A stretch of DNA of 64,000 bases. Source: Amorphophallus konjac. Taxonomy: Eukaryota; Streptophyta; Magnoliopsida; Alismatales; Araceae. Of the stretch, positions 36,730-48,942 are shown in pieces (position 1 is the stretch's first letter; each line of letters opens with the position of its first letter). The translations under genes and the position numbers were made by a program. A model generated the notes under the pieces. It was not told the DNA's origin. It worked only from the letters and a program-made list of their open reading frames with translations, and made no database searches. Location: contig CM040128.1 in NCBI GenBank assembly GCA_022559845.1, positions 228,021,643 to 228,085,642 of the forward strand, in the 5' to 3' direction.

Positions 36730-38790
36730 ACAACCCTGTATAGACTTATCAGAAGAACTGCGTTGTATAGACTTCATATAAGTGAAAGCTATGTACAGAC
36801 TTGCTGTATGAAGCAACCGCTGTACAGACTTAGGTGATATGAAGACTGTTAATGTATAGACTAAGTGAAGATCAATGCAATGTACAGACTTCGCAAATGA
36901 AGATGCAATGTGTAGACTTCATGAATGAAGATGCAATGTGTAGACTTCTGTAAGAAGATGCAATGTGTAGACTTCAGTGAGACTCAAATGAAGACAGACG
37001 ATGTATAAACTTCAAAATTGATGCACGATGTACATACTTCATGAAACTCGAATGAAGACAAGCGATGTATAGACTTCACGACTGATGAATGCAATGTACA
37101 GACTTTGCATGATGTGAAGGAGTTGAGTGTATAGACTTCACGATGTGAAGACTTGTCAACAAATGACTGTACAGACTTGAGGTGAAGACCGATGTATAGA
37201 CTTTCTAAAAGAACTGATGTATAGACTTGAAGCAATGGAAAACATCGACTGTATAGACTTTGAACTGTAACGTAGGCAAAGGCATCGATGTATAGACTTC
37301 GAAGCTGAACGTAGGTAAATAACCCAATGTGCAGACTTTGAATCGCAACGACGGAACAGATGCCAATGTACAGACTTTGGCAAACAGCGATGTACAGACT
37401 TGGCCAACCAGTCCAATGTATAGACTTGAGGCATGGAGGCCAATGTACAGACTTTACCTCGTGCAAGCTACAGTGAATGAATGTATAGACTTCGAACTCT
37501 TGAGCTCTGCATAGAGTTTGCAGTCAACAGGCGATGTATAGACTTTGGAGTCTGAGACCAATGTACAGACTTTGTAAAATAGAAGCCTGTATAGACTTGG
37601 AAGATCAAGACGCTAAGGAAGACGGTCATTGTACAGACTTAGATGACATTGACAAATGCATGCTACAGTCCAATGTGTGGACTTACATGAGACGCTCATT
37701 GAGACGCTCAATGTACAGACTTCGCCTGACACCGTACAATGTACAGACTTTGCCTTAGACTCTAAATGAGACGGACAGTGTATACACTTAGCCAATGCAA
37801 TGAGTTGACGCAGTCCAATGTACATACTTTCAAGCCTGAAGGCCAATGTGTGGACTTGCATGAGACGCTCATTGAGACGATCAATGTACAGACTTCGCCT
37901 TAGACTCTAAATGAGACGGACAGTGTATAGACTGTGCAATGCACTGTGGTTGTATGGATTTTGCAGTCAACGGGCAATGTGTAAACTATGCACAACCAGA
38001 TGAGTCGACTCATGAGAACAGGGGGTCCACCCATGACAATGTATACACTTTGCAATCGACAGGCAATGTACACACTTGCTAGGATGCTACAATAGACACG
38101 GACAGTGTACAGACTTACGTTACTGAAGCAATGTATATACTTTGAGTCTTTGAGTGTGTGTTCAGTGTGAAAACAAGATAAAATGCATATAACACACAGA
38201 CAATCTGATAAAACAGAAGCCTGTATAGACTTGGAAGATCAAGATGCTAAGGAAGACGGTCATTGTACAGACTTAGATGCCATTGACAAATGCGTGCTAC
38301 AGTCCAATGTGTGGACTTACATGAGACACTCATTGAGACGCTCAATGTACAGACTTCGCCTGACACCGTCCAATGTACAGACTTTGCCTTAGACTCTAAA
38401 TGTGACGGACAGTGTATAGACTTAGCCAATGCAATGAGTTGACGCAGTCCAATGTATAGACTTTCAAGCCTGAAGGCCAATGTGTGGACTTGCATGAGAC
38501 GCTCATTGAGACGCTCAATGTACAGACTTCGCCTTAGACTCTAAATGAGACGGACAGTGTATAGACTGTGCAATGCACTGTGGATGTATGGACTTTGTAG
38601 TCGACGGGCAATGTGTAAACTATGCACAACCAGATGAGTCGACTCATGAGAACAGGGGGTCGACCCATGACAATGTATACACTTTGTAATCGACAGGCAA
38701 TGTACACACTTGCTAGGATGCTGCAATAGACACGGACAGTGTACAGACTTACGTTACTGAAGTAATGTATATACTTTGAGACTTTGAGTG
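36730..38790 (-). repeat. TGTATAGACTT array in U3 of D 3' LTR
   Basis: Many copies of tgtatagactt, tgtacagactt, tgtgtagactt and tgtgtggactt occur at about 20-45 bp spacing. Frames across it (for example 36984-37466 minus, rich in SLYIG and KSIHW) are artefacts of the repeat. Confidence 0.9.
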
Positions 38791-38847
38791 TGTGTTCAGT
38801 GTGAAAACAAGATAAAATGCATATAACACACAGACAATCTGATAAAA
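37581..38847. repeat. 634-bp tandem duplication within D 3' LTR
   Basis: Two copies start at agaagcctgtatagacttgg (37581 and 38215) and run to caatctgataaaa (about 38213 and 38847). The 5' LTR has this segment once (from 48206). The junctions share a short AAAA homology (gtaaaat and gataaaac), compatible with replication slippage or unequal recombination after or during insertion. Confidence 0.85.
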
Positions 38848-38953
38848 GTAATTTCATCAAAACATAAACAGTGTTGCCAATCAATCAAAATAATGTGTTG
38901 CCATATGAAGTAAAGTTACATGTCAACACCATCAACACAGAGGAGTCACAACA

Positions 38954-38975
38954 ATCTCCCCCTTTTTGATGATGG
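38954..38975 (-). promoter_or_regulatory. Polypurine tract of D
   Basis: The minus strand reads catcatcaaaaagggggaga next to the LTR start. Confidence 0.85.
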
Positions 38976-40762
38976 CAACCCCCTATCATATAGAGTAGAA
39001 CCATTCTGTCATACAGATGCATTTTTGATGAAGGACATGATTTGTTATTCAGATTGTTATGCAGATGCATGTAGATGCTATGAATGACATGCTGCATGCT
39101 ACAAAATGTAAGCAACTCCCTGCTAACAAAATTTCCCCCCTTTGCCATACCATGATGTAGATGCATACACTCCCCTTAAATGCAGAATTCTCAATTCAGA
39201 ATTCTCCCCCTGAACAGAAGGAATGAATTCAGACAATATTCTCCCCCTTTGCCATCAACAAATAGGAGAGAAAGTGAGTGCAAGGGAAGAAAAAGGAAAG
39301 TTCAGCTGACTGGCATTCTTAGCAAGTAGTTCAGAAATTAAGCAACTAAAGCACAGAACCTTCAGTCATATGAACTGAGAAACGACTTAGAAATTGAAAT
39401 TCTGGTTTAAAGGTTATAAGAATGAGAGTTCATGCACTACATTCATTGGATAAGGTAGATGTGCATGATAAAACAATAAACCAGAGTCATATTTACATGA
39501 GAGATTCAATTTCAGAATATCTTACTTTCATAGACTCAGTAAAATGTGTTAAGAGAAACCATGTCATGTATTGAAATTAAACAATTGACATCCATGAAAT
39601 TTCTTTGAAGGAACAACATTTTCAATGTTATTTCATTTAGGGCATTCAGGTACCAAAAGTCTTTTTGCGTAAGGGTATATGTTTATCAGACGCCAATACC
39701 CCTAGATATTCAACATGATGGACCATCTTGCCTATGATCAAACTCAATAGAATTGATTGACACTTTTTTGTGTGAGGGTACACGTTTATTAGACGCCAGT
39801 TACCCCCAGGTACTCAGTGAAAACAACCTACTATTTTGATCATTTTATACAGAGATAGCTGATACATCTCATGACATGAGTGGTGTCCACTTCTTTGATG
39901 GATCACTCAGTTTCTCAGTGAGTTACCAGTCATTGCTCTGTCAATGCTATTTTTTAAATAATTTTCAATGTTTTTCAATATCTTTCTTAGATGCCCTTTA
40001 TTTGTTTCAGAATGACTTGTTTAAGGACAATACACATACTTAGCTTCTCTAACATGATGTCAGATGAGTTTTCAGATTTCAGATATAATTCACTTTGTCT
40101 GACATGAAATAAGATAAGGGTTGAGAGGTTTATCAATTTTCAGCATCCTTATTTACGGATTATAGTCTTTCAACTCTAAAGATTATAAATTTAAACCATT
40201 AAGTCAGTCTTTAAGCAATTAAAGTTCTTATAAGAGAAGAAGTCTGTTTTCTATTGCTTAATATTAGAACTGACTAAAAGATTGCCATACTGTCAGACTT
40301 AACTCTAAATTATATGCAATACTCCCCCTGTCTATGTGCATGTGATCTTGCAGATGTGGACTGAACAAATGATTTTAAAAATCATGCTTACTCAGACTAT
40401 CTTATCGTGTAGTATGACCCATGGTACTAGGCGGAGAACCTGGTAATAAGGACCATCTCACATATAGTAAGAACCTCCAGACAGATTTCCTTGCCCTTTG
40501 GTAGCTTACCATTGGATATACCAGGGTAATGCAAGGAGATGTAGTGCAATACAATCATGTAGAAATATAGACATATCATGCATCTAGGCATATATATGCA
40601 ATGATGATCATGAGTGCAATAAAAAAAATATGAGAGTCATGCATTATCATAAGTCTGTTGCACAATGTTTATTCAATCTATCAACAGCAAGTCCAAATCA
40701 GAAGTTTATTCAAAGCAGCTCAAAAGTTTTATTCAAGTCAACAAAGAGTTTATTCATTATGC
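38976..40762 (-). other. Noncoding region between pol and PPT of D
   Basis: No credible ORF is present. Blocks shared with B and C include cattgctctgtca (about 39931) near gtttctcagtgagttacc; two related blocks with gtgtgagggtacacgttta and acgccagttacccc (about 39670 and 39770); and ggtactaggcggagaacctg (about 40423). There is no envelope-like ORF, unlike in element A. Confidence 0.6.
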
Positions 40763-43700
40763 TGAAATTTACACAAGCCAAGTTCTCTTCTAAAAAATTT
40801 AAAATTTTCATTTCCAAGTGGCTTAGTAAAGATATCAGCAACTTGTTTGTCTGTTTCAATGAAGTCCAGTTCAATTTCCTTTTTGTTCACAGCATCTCTT
40901 AGAAAATGATGTTTTATTTCTATGTGCTTAGTCCTAGAATGATGAACAGGATTTTTAGCAAGGCATATGGCACTACTATTATCACATAGAATTGGAATAC
41001 ATTCCAGTTTTATCTGATAATCATCTAGTTGGTGCTTAATCCAAAGTACTTGGGCAGCACAATTACCTGCTGCAACATATTCAGCTTCAGCTGTAGATAA
41101 TGCTACAGTGTGTTACTTCTTACATGCCCAAGATACTAGACAGCCACCAAGGAATTGACAATAGCCACTAGTGCTTTTTCTATCTACTCAACACCCAGCA
41201 TAATCAGCATCAGTATAAGCTAGAAGCTCTAACTCACACCTAGCAGGATACCATAATCCTAGCTCTTGGGTGCCTAGCAGATATCTAAAAATCCTTTTCA
41301 CTACTTTAAAATGATTTTCTTTAGGACTGGCCTGAAACCTAGCACATAATCCTACAGCGAATTGAATATCAGGCCTAGATGCTGTTAAGTAGAGAAGGGA
41401 TCCGATCATACCTCTGTATAACTTCTGGTCAAATGGGTTACCTTTAGTGTCTTCATCCAAGCTTGTAGAGGTACCCATTGGAGAAGCTATCTCTTTAAGG
41501 TTATCCATCTTGTATTTCTTGAGTAGATCCCTTGTGTACTTGGACTGAGCTATAAACATTCCATCCTTTGTTTGTGTAACCTGCAGTCCAAGAAACAATT
41601 TGAGCTCACCCATTGAGCTCATTTCAAACTCATTAGTCATTGTTTTAGAAAATCCTCACACAATTTGGGGTTAGTTGACACAAAAATGATATCATCCACA
41701 TAAATCTGTACAATAAGAATTTAGAATGACTCACCTTTGTAAACAAGGTCTGATCAACTACTCTTCTAGTGAAATTTTGATCAGTGAGGAACTTGCTCAA
41801 CCTGTCGTACCAAGCTCTGGGAGCTTGCTTAAGACCATAGAGAGCTTTATTTAATTTGTAAACATGATTAGGGAAATCTAGACATTCAAACCCAGGGGGC
41901 TGTCTAACATAGACATCCTCATTAATTTCCCCATTCAAGAATGCAAATTTTACATCCATCTGCTGGAGGATTATACCTAGGGAACATGCATAAGCTAATA
42001 AAATTCTAACAGCTTCTAATCTAGCTATAGGGGAAAAAGACTCTTCAAAGTCTATTCTAAATTCCTGATTGTACCCCTGAGCTACTAGTCTGGCTTTATT
42101 TTTAATAACATTCCCTGATTCATCAGATTTATTTCTAAACACCCATTCAGTCCCTATGACTGTTTCATGATCAGGAGGTGGAACCAAATGTCACACCTTA
42201 TTCCTGTCAAATTGGTTGAGCTCCTCATGCATGGCATTTATCCAATGCGCATCTTGGAGAGCACAGTTAATGGACTTGGGTTCTGTGTTTGATACAAAAG
42301 CATAAGCATTCAGTTCATGTTGAATTCTCAGGTGGCCTCTAGTCCTAGGGGGGTCATGCAGATTTCCAATTACATTATCTACAGGATGATCTTTAAGATA
42401 TCTAATGTTAACAATTGAATTGTCATGTGTTTGATTTACCTCCCCCTAAACTGTAAGCTCCTCCTCATTAAGTTCTGTATGTCCTTCTTCATCCTTGGAT
42501 TTGTCTGCAGGATCTCCTTCCTTCAGAATTTCATCATTATCTTCATTCCTGCATTGACCAACATTAGAATTTACCAAGGATTCATCAAAAACTATGTGTG
42601 GAGATTCTTCAACAGTTTTAGAGTTCAGATTGTACACTCTATATGCTCGGGTGTTTTCAGAATAACCAAGAAAGATTCCTGGTTCACCTTTAGGTTCAAA
42701 TTTATCAAGGTCTCTTTTATCATTTATATGAATAAATCATTTACATCCAAAAATCTTGAAATGAGCAATAGAAGATTTCTTACCCTTTAAGATCTCATAT
42801 GGTGTTTGCTGGGTAGAAGGTCTTACCATGGCTCTGTTAATTACATAACAGGCAGTGTTCACTGCTTCAGCCCAAAATTTCCTTGGTAGACCACCTTCAA
42901 CAAGAAGTGTACGACCCATCTCCACTAGGGTTCTGTTCCTTCTCTCCACAACTTCATTCTGCTCAGGTGTCCTTGGTGAGGAGTACATATGGTTGATTCC
43001 ATTTGACCTGCAGAATTCATCAAACTGTGAGTTTTCAAACTCACCTCCATGATCAGTCAAAATGTTTTCAATTTTCTGATTTATTTTAACATAGAACTCT
43101 TGAAATTCTGAGAAGACATCACTCTTGTTAGATAAGAAATAAACCCAAGTATACCTAGAAAAGTCATCTACCATAACAAACCCATACCTCCTCCCTGATA
43201 AGCTGACAGATCTGGTTGGCCCAAAAAGGTCCATGTGTATCAGCTCATAGGGTTTGGAAGACAGATTTTCAGTTCTAGACTTAAATGACTTTCTAGTTAT
43301 CTTTGATTGAGTGCATGCATCACATATTTTATTTTCTTTCTTGAAGGAAACTTCAGGAAGTCCTCTAACCATGCTATAATTGTTTAGTTTATGCAAAATG
43401 GTATAACTAGCATGGCCTAACCTACGATGCCATAAAAATGCTAAATCTTCTCTATTGGCAGTAAGACATAGGTTAGAATGTTGAATATCATCTATATCTA
43501 TCATGTATGTGTTATTTATTCTTTTTCCAAAGAATTTTACAATTTCTGAATTAGGTTCAAAAACCTTACAGCATTGAGAATCAAATAAAACCTTATGACC
43601 CCTATCACACAACTGGCTGATACTAAGTAAAGTGTAAGCTAACCCTTCAACCATCATAACATCATCAATGCAGCAGGTAGAACACTTACCTACCTTACCT

Positions 43701-43864
43701 GATCCAATGATCCTACCCTTTGTGTTGCTTCCAAAGGTGACAAGGCCTCCTAGCTTTTCAGTTAGCATGCAAAACTTGGCCTTATCTCCTGTCATATGCC
43801 TGGAGCAGCCACTGTCCAAGTACCACAAGTTGCTCTTAGCTGCCAGGCATACCTGCACACACAA
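40763..43864 (-). pseudogene. pol of Sirevirus D: PR-IN-RT-RNase H (broken)
   Basis: The protease site LDSGCSRHMT is intact near 43800. GAG-pre-integrase (WHRRLGHASY ... CDACTQSK) is followed by the integrase core with HMDLFGPT, LTDHGGEF and RRNRTLVEMGR, all in one frame down to 42737. RT has VIGTEWVFRNK and YGLKQAPRAW (42187-41645), then shifts frame before YVDDIIF near 41695. Thumb and RNase H follow (SPMGTSTSLD, SRPDIQFAVG, YTDADYAGC). The RNase H end, down to about 40763, still shows STAEAEY and CDNSSAI but is broken by TGA at 41188-41190 and TAA at 41113-41115. A TGA precedes VPPPDHETV near 42190. Catalytic residues are mostly kept, so D is younger or less decayed than B, but not functional as read. 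Confidence 0.9.
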
Positions 43865-46302
43865 TTAGGGCAAAGAGTTTGAACCCAAGTCTGATTGGGC
43901 TCCAATGCAGATGAAGTGCAAGTAAAGGAAGAGAGCATGGTTTTGGGAATCCACATTTGTTTGAAGCAGTTCTGTTCAGTAGATTTTCCAGATTTCTTTT
44001 TGTTTTGCTTTTTCTTGTTGACTTTCTTCTTATTTGCACCAACAGAGTTATTCACAGGATTTTTGTTATTGTGCCAATGCTTCGGCCAGGTTGCATTCAT
44101 AAAGTTTTGGCCATAGTAGTTCCTGGGCTGGCTGTGGAAATGTTGGTAATTCCTAGGTATCCGACTACCATACCCATTTTCCCAATTTCTGACATAGGGT
44201 CTGTAAAAGTGTGTAGGTTGATGAACATACCTTGTGTGCATCCCTTGAGTTCTAGTCCACCCACACCCATTAGGATAGATTGGCTGTGTGGGGTAGTAGG
44301 ACTGAACTCTAGGTGGATTGAATTTGTTGGGCTGACTTCTAAAAATATTTTGTCTTCCCTGCACCCTTGACCCTGCTAACCTATTCATAGGTTTTGGTTG
44401 GGTCCTTTTCTGTGATGAAGGTGGTGAAGACTTTTTGGCATTGACATGGGGTTTGTTTACCTGAGCAGGCTGACCCCTAACCTTGAGTTGAGCACTAGAG
44501 CTAGATTTGGAAGTCCCAATTCTACTAGGCTCACCTACTTTCTGTTTTCCCTTCTCCTCTGCATTTAGCCTTTTTAGATTCAAATTTATCTTTACAACAT
44601 TATTAGAATTCATGTTGATCAGAGGTCCTTCCTCCTTTTGTGCAACAAAGGAAATAATTTTCATTCCAAAACTTTTAGTTGCACTAGAGTTGAATCCTAG
44701 GCCCTCTCTTCTGAAATTTACCTTTGACCCCAATAATGCATCTAAATTTTCAGATCCTTGGGTCATTTTCTCAATTGTTTTTAGCTTATCCTCATTATCT
44801 TTTTGAACTTCATCAAGAGATTTTTTCAACTCATTATTCACATTGAGGACAGCTTCATATTTTTCAGAAACAATTTTTATCTCATTTTCATAATTTTGAA
44901 TTTTCAGTTTCCATGCATCAATTTCATTGTCTAATCTCACATTTTCTTCCTTAGAAATTTTCAGTTCTTTATTGATTTCTTAAAATTCAGAACATGTGAG
45001 TTTCAGCTTACTGTTCTCAGTTTCTAAGCAGGCAATTTTATCAGACAATGAAGTATCATTTTGCATGATTTTAATTTTTCTTCGTAGATGCCTGTTTTCT
45101 TTTCTGACCTCATCTACTCTATCAGTAAGTTCATCATAAGCAACCATCCAATCAGTAATAGTAAAATTTTCATAGCGAGAGGATACCTCATCAGATTCTT
45201 CCTCTCTATCTTCTGAGCTGGTTGCCATGAGACAGATTGGCTTCTCAGCTTCAACTTCACTGTCCGAAGTGACGCTCAAGGATCCCTCGTCCTCATCACT
45301 CCAGGTACTCACCATAGCTTTCCCTTTTGTGTTCTTCTTCTTGGACTTATCCTTGAGGTTCTGATTTGTCAGACATTCAGCTTTAAAGTGACCCGCCTTC
45401 CTGCATTGATAGCAAACATTAGTTTCAGCTTTCTTTACAGGGTTTGATTTATACCTTGTGTCTCGGCGGCCACTGTTGGGATTTCTTCGGCTAAATCTTC
45501 TTCCTTCCTTCTTGAGAAATCTCCGAAATTCCCTAGTAATCATGGCAATATCAGCATTTGCCACTTCTTCTTCAGACAAGCTCTCTTCAGTTGATGATCC
45601 ATTGGGGCTGGATCGACTGGATCTGCTAGCACTAGCCTTCAAAGCTATAGGCTTCCAATTTCTGTCAGCCTCCTCTATCTTCGGCATATTCATCTCATAA
45701 GCCATTAGAGATCCGATCAGCTCATCTGCCTTAGTATTGTGCGGATCTCTTGACTCTTCCATAACTGTGGCCTTGGTGTGCCAAATTGGAGTCAAGGATC
45801 GCAAGATCTTCCTGACTACATCATACTCAGAATACTTTTTCCCGAAGCCTCTGAGACCATTTGTGATAATAGTCAGCCGAGCATACATTTCTTTGATCGT
45901 CTCATTAGGCTTCATCTTGAAGGCTTCGTATTCTGAAACCAGTAGATTAGTCTTAGTCTCTCTGACTTGTGAAGTCCCCTCATAGATGACTTCAAGTGCA
46001 TCCCACATTTCCTTCGCTGAGGAGCAGGCAGATATTCGTGAGAACTCGGTGGGATGCAGAGAGCACTGGATTGCATTGATTGCACTCCAGTTGAGCGTGG
46101 ACCTTCTAATTTCCTCCTTGGTCCATACATCTTCATTTAGGGACAGCTCGAAAGGTCCCTTACTAACCACCTTCCAAATTTCATAATCTTTAGCCCTCAA
46201 GAATACCTGCATACGATGCTTCCAGTATGCATAGTTGGTTCCATCGAAGTACAGGGGCTTGGATGTGGAGTGTCCTTCAGCTATCATCCCTCTTCCGTCC
46301 AT
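43792..46302 (-). pseudogene. gag of Sirevirus D (one nonsense codon, then frame change to pol)
   Basis: The ATG at 46302 gives MDGRGMIAEGHSTSK and then the UBN2-type capsid (YFDGTNYAYWKHRMQVFLRA ... KEMYARLTIITNGLRGFG ... LRSLTPIWHTK). A CCHC knuckle (CYQCRKAGHFKAEC) lies at about residues 306-319, an acidic stretch follows, and then a coiled coil. A TAA at 44980-44982 interrupts the frame. It continues in the same frame with more coiled coil and a basic Pro/Asn/Tyr-rich tail to about 43860. There the reading moves to the pol frame; whether this is a natural frameshift or a lesion is unclear. This is the best Sirevirus gag in the window and the reference for B and C. Confidence 0.9.
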
Positions 46303-46347
46303 CTGTGCTTATCCTCTTCGGGCGGTAAGTCCCTGTAGAAGAGTCTA

Positions 46348-46359
46348 GCTCTGATACCA
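46348..46359 (-). promoter_or_regulatory. Primer binding site of D
   Basis: The minus strand reads TGGTATCAGAGC, a full match to the initiator tRNA-Met type site, two bases from the 5' LTR. Confidence 0.9.
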
Positions 46360-46361
46360 AG

Positions 46362-48942
46362 TGTTGAAGTTAGATGGAAGGCTCTATCACCACAGGATGT
46401 GGATCTAGAGGGGGGGTGAATAGATCAATTGGCTATTTAAAAAATTAGGCCTAGAATCAAATGCGGAATTAGAAGAACACTAAGCGAACACAGCCAATGC
46501 ACCGAATGAAACACACAAGATCTGCTGAACAAGCAATCAAACAAACGAGAGGCACAAAGACTTTTAGGTGGTTCGGTCAATCTGACCTATGTCCACCCCA
46601 CATTCAACTCGAATGTGGATTACTGCTGATACACAGCTTCAATCTGCTGGGCACTACAGCTTGCCAACAACGGCTAGGGCTTGCAGCTTATCCCGACCAG
46701 AGGAACACCTCTGCAACAGCTGAGCTTCACAGCTTGCTCTGCTGGGCACTACAGCTTAGCCGACCAGAGGAACACCTCTACAACACCACTGCCTTACAGC
46801 TTGACACCGCTGACTAACAACTTGATCGAACAAGAGTTTTCAAAGAGAAAATAGCAAGACTGAAAACAAACAAAACACATAATCGAATGGAAGAAAACCA
46901 AAACGACTGTAGCTCAAAGTTGAGCAAAATCAGCTCTGGTAACTGGACCAAGAGACTGATTCACAAGCTCTCATATAACTCTCTCAACTCATCTCTTCTC
47001 TCTTTCTTCTTCTCTCCTTTTCTTCTTCTCTGCTTTTCTTCCTCTCACAGTGGATCTCGGTGGCTGCTGCTTCAGACTGGATGTATATACTTCACCAACT
47101 TCGATCAGCCTTTACAGAAGATGAAGACTGCTATATATAACAGCAGCAGGTGGATAAGGGTGCGTGGCTTCCACATTTCCCGCCCAAGTGAATTCGCCAG
47201 ATCCGAGGTAATTCCATCCACGTGTCAGCATCTGCACACCTCGTCCTCCTGGGATCACGAGCCATGTCAGCAATCTCAGTAGAGAATCCCTGTCAGACAG
47301 AGTATTGGATGATCAGGTTAAATAACAACTTTGTATAGACTTATCAGAAGAACTGCGTTGTATAGACTTCATATAAGTGAAAGCTATTTACAGACTTGCT
47401 GTATGAAGCAACCGCTGTACAGACTTAGGTGATATGAAGACTGTCAATGTATAGACTAAGTGAAGATCAATGCAATGTACAGACCTCACAAATGAAGATG
47501 CAATGTGTAGACTTCATGAATGAAGATGCAATGTGTAGACTTCATGAATGAAGATGCAATGTGTAGACTTCTGTAAGAAGATGCAATGTGTAGACTTCAG
47601 TGAGACTCAAATGAAGACAGACGATGTATAGACTTCAAAACTGATGCACGATGTACATACTTCATGAAACTCGAATGAAGACAAGCGATGTATAGACTTC
47701 ACGACTGATGAATGCAATGTGCAGACTTTGCAAGATGTGAAGGAGTTGAGTGTATAGACTTCACGATGTGAAGACTTGTCAACAAATGACTGTACAGACT
47801 TGAGGTGAAGACCGATGTATAGACTTTCTAAAAGAACTGCTGTATAGACTTGAAGCAATGGAAAACATCGACTATATAGACTTTGAACTGCAACGTAGGC
47901 AAAGGCATCGATGTATAGACTTCGAAGCTGAACGTAGGTAAATAACCCAATGTGCAGACTTTGAATCGCAACGACGGAACAGATGCCAATGTACAGACTT
48001 TGGCAAACAGCGATGTACAGACTTGGCCAACCAGTCCAATGTATAGACTTGAGGCATGGAGGCCAATGTACAGACTTTACCTCATGCAAGCTACAGTGAA
48101 TGAATGTATAGACTTCGAACTCTTGAGCTTTGCATAGACTTTGCAGTCAACAGGCGATGTATAGACTTTGGAGTCTGAGACCAATGTACAGACTTTGTAA
48201 AACAGAAGCCTGTATAGACTTGGAAGATCAAGACGCTAAGGAAGACGATCATTGTACAGACTTAGTTGCCATTGACAAATGCATGCCACAGTCCAATGTG
48301 TGGACTTACATGAGACGCTCATTGAGATGCTCAATGTATAGACTTCGCCTGACACCGTCCAATGTACAGACTTTGCCTTAGACTCTAAATGAGACGGACA
48401 GTGTATAGACTTAGCCAATGCAATGAGTTGACGCAGTCCAATGTACAGACTTTCAAGCCTGAAGGCCAATGTGTGGACTTGCATGAGACGCTCATTGAGA
48501 CGCTCAATGTACAGACTTCGCCTTAGACTCTAAATGAGACGGACAATGTATAGACTGTGCAATTCACTGTGGATGTATGGACTTTGCAGTCGACGGGCAA
48601 TGTGTAAACTATGCACAACCAGATGAGTCGACTCATGAGAACAGGGGGTCGACCCATGACAATGTATACACTTTGCAATTGACAGGCAATGTACACACTT
48701 GCTAGGATGCTGCAATAGACACGGACAGTGTACAGACTTACGTTACTGAAGCAATGTATATACTTTGAGACCTTGAGTGTGTGTTCAGTGTGAAAACAAG
48801 ATAAAATGCATATAACATACAGACAATCTGATAAAAGTAATTTCATCAAAACATAAACAGTGTTGCCAATCAATCAAAACAATGTGTTGCCATATGAAGT
48901 AAAGTTACATGTCAACACCATCAACATAGAGGAGTCACAACA
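46362..48942 (-). repeat. 5' LTR of element D (2581 bp)
   Basis: It is bounded by the PBS on one side and the cagac TSD on the other. TATA-like sequence lies at 47131-47140. The TGTATAGACTT array spans about 47330-48780. It lacks the 634-bp duplication but has one extra short cttcatgaatgaagatgcaa unit near 47510-47540 compared with the 3' LTR. Confidence 0.9.

Larger units (their letters stand above)
35767..38953 (-). repeat. 3' LTR of element D (3187 bp)
   Basis: It shares both ends with 46362-48942. A TATA-like sequence (ctatatataa on the plus strand) lies at 36536-36545. U3 (about 36730-38790) is a dense array of tgtatagactt variants, with gtcgactcat and gtcgacccat sites. It is longer than the 5' LTR because 37581-38213 is repeated at 38215-38847. 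Confidence 0.9.
35767..48942 (-). mobile_element. Element D: Ty1/copia Sirevirus in the 5' LTR of C
   Basis: It is complete in structure: 5' LTR (46362-48942), PBS, gag, PR-IN-RT-RNase H, noncoding 3' region, PPT and 3' LTR (35767-38953), with a perfect 5-bp TSD. The reading frames carry several stops and shifts. The two LTRs differ in length by about 600 bp because of a duplication inside the 3' copy. The element lies within the TGTATAGACTT array of C, and its own U3 is built from the same motif. Confidence 0.95.
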
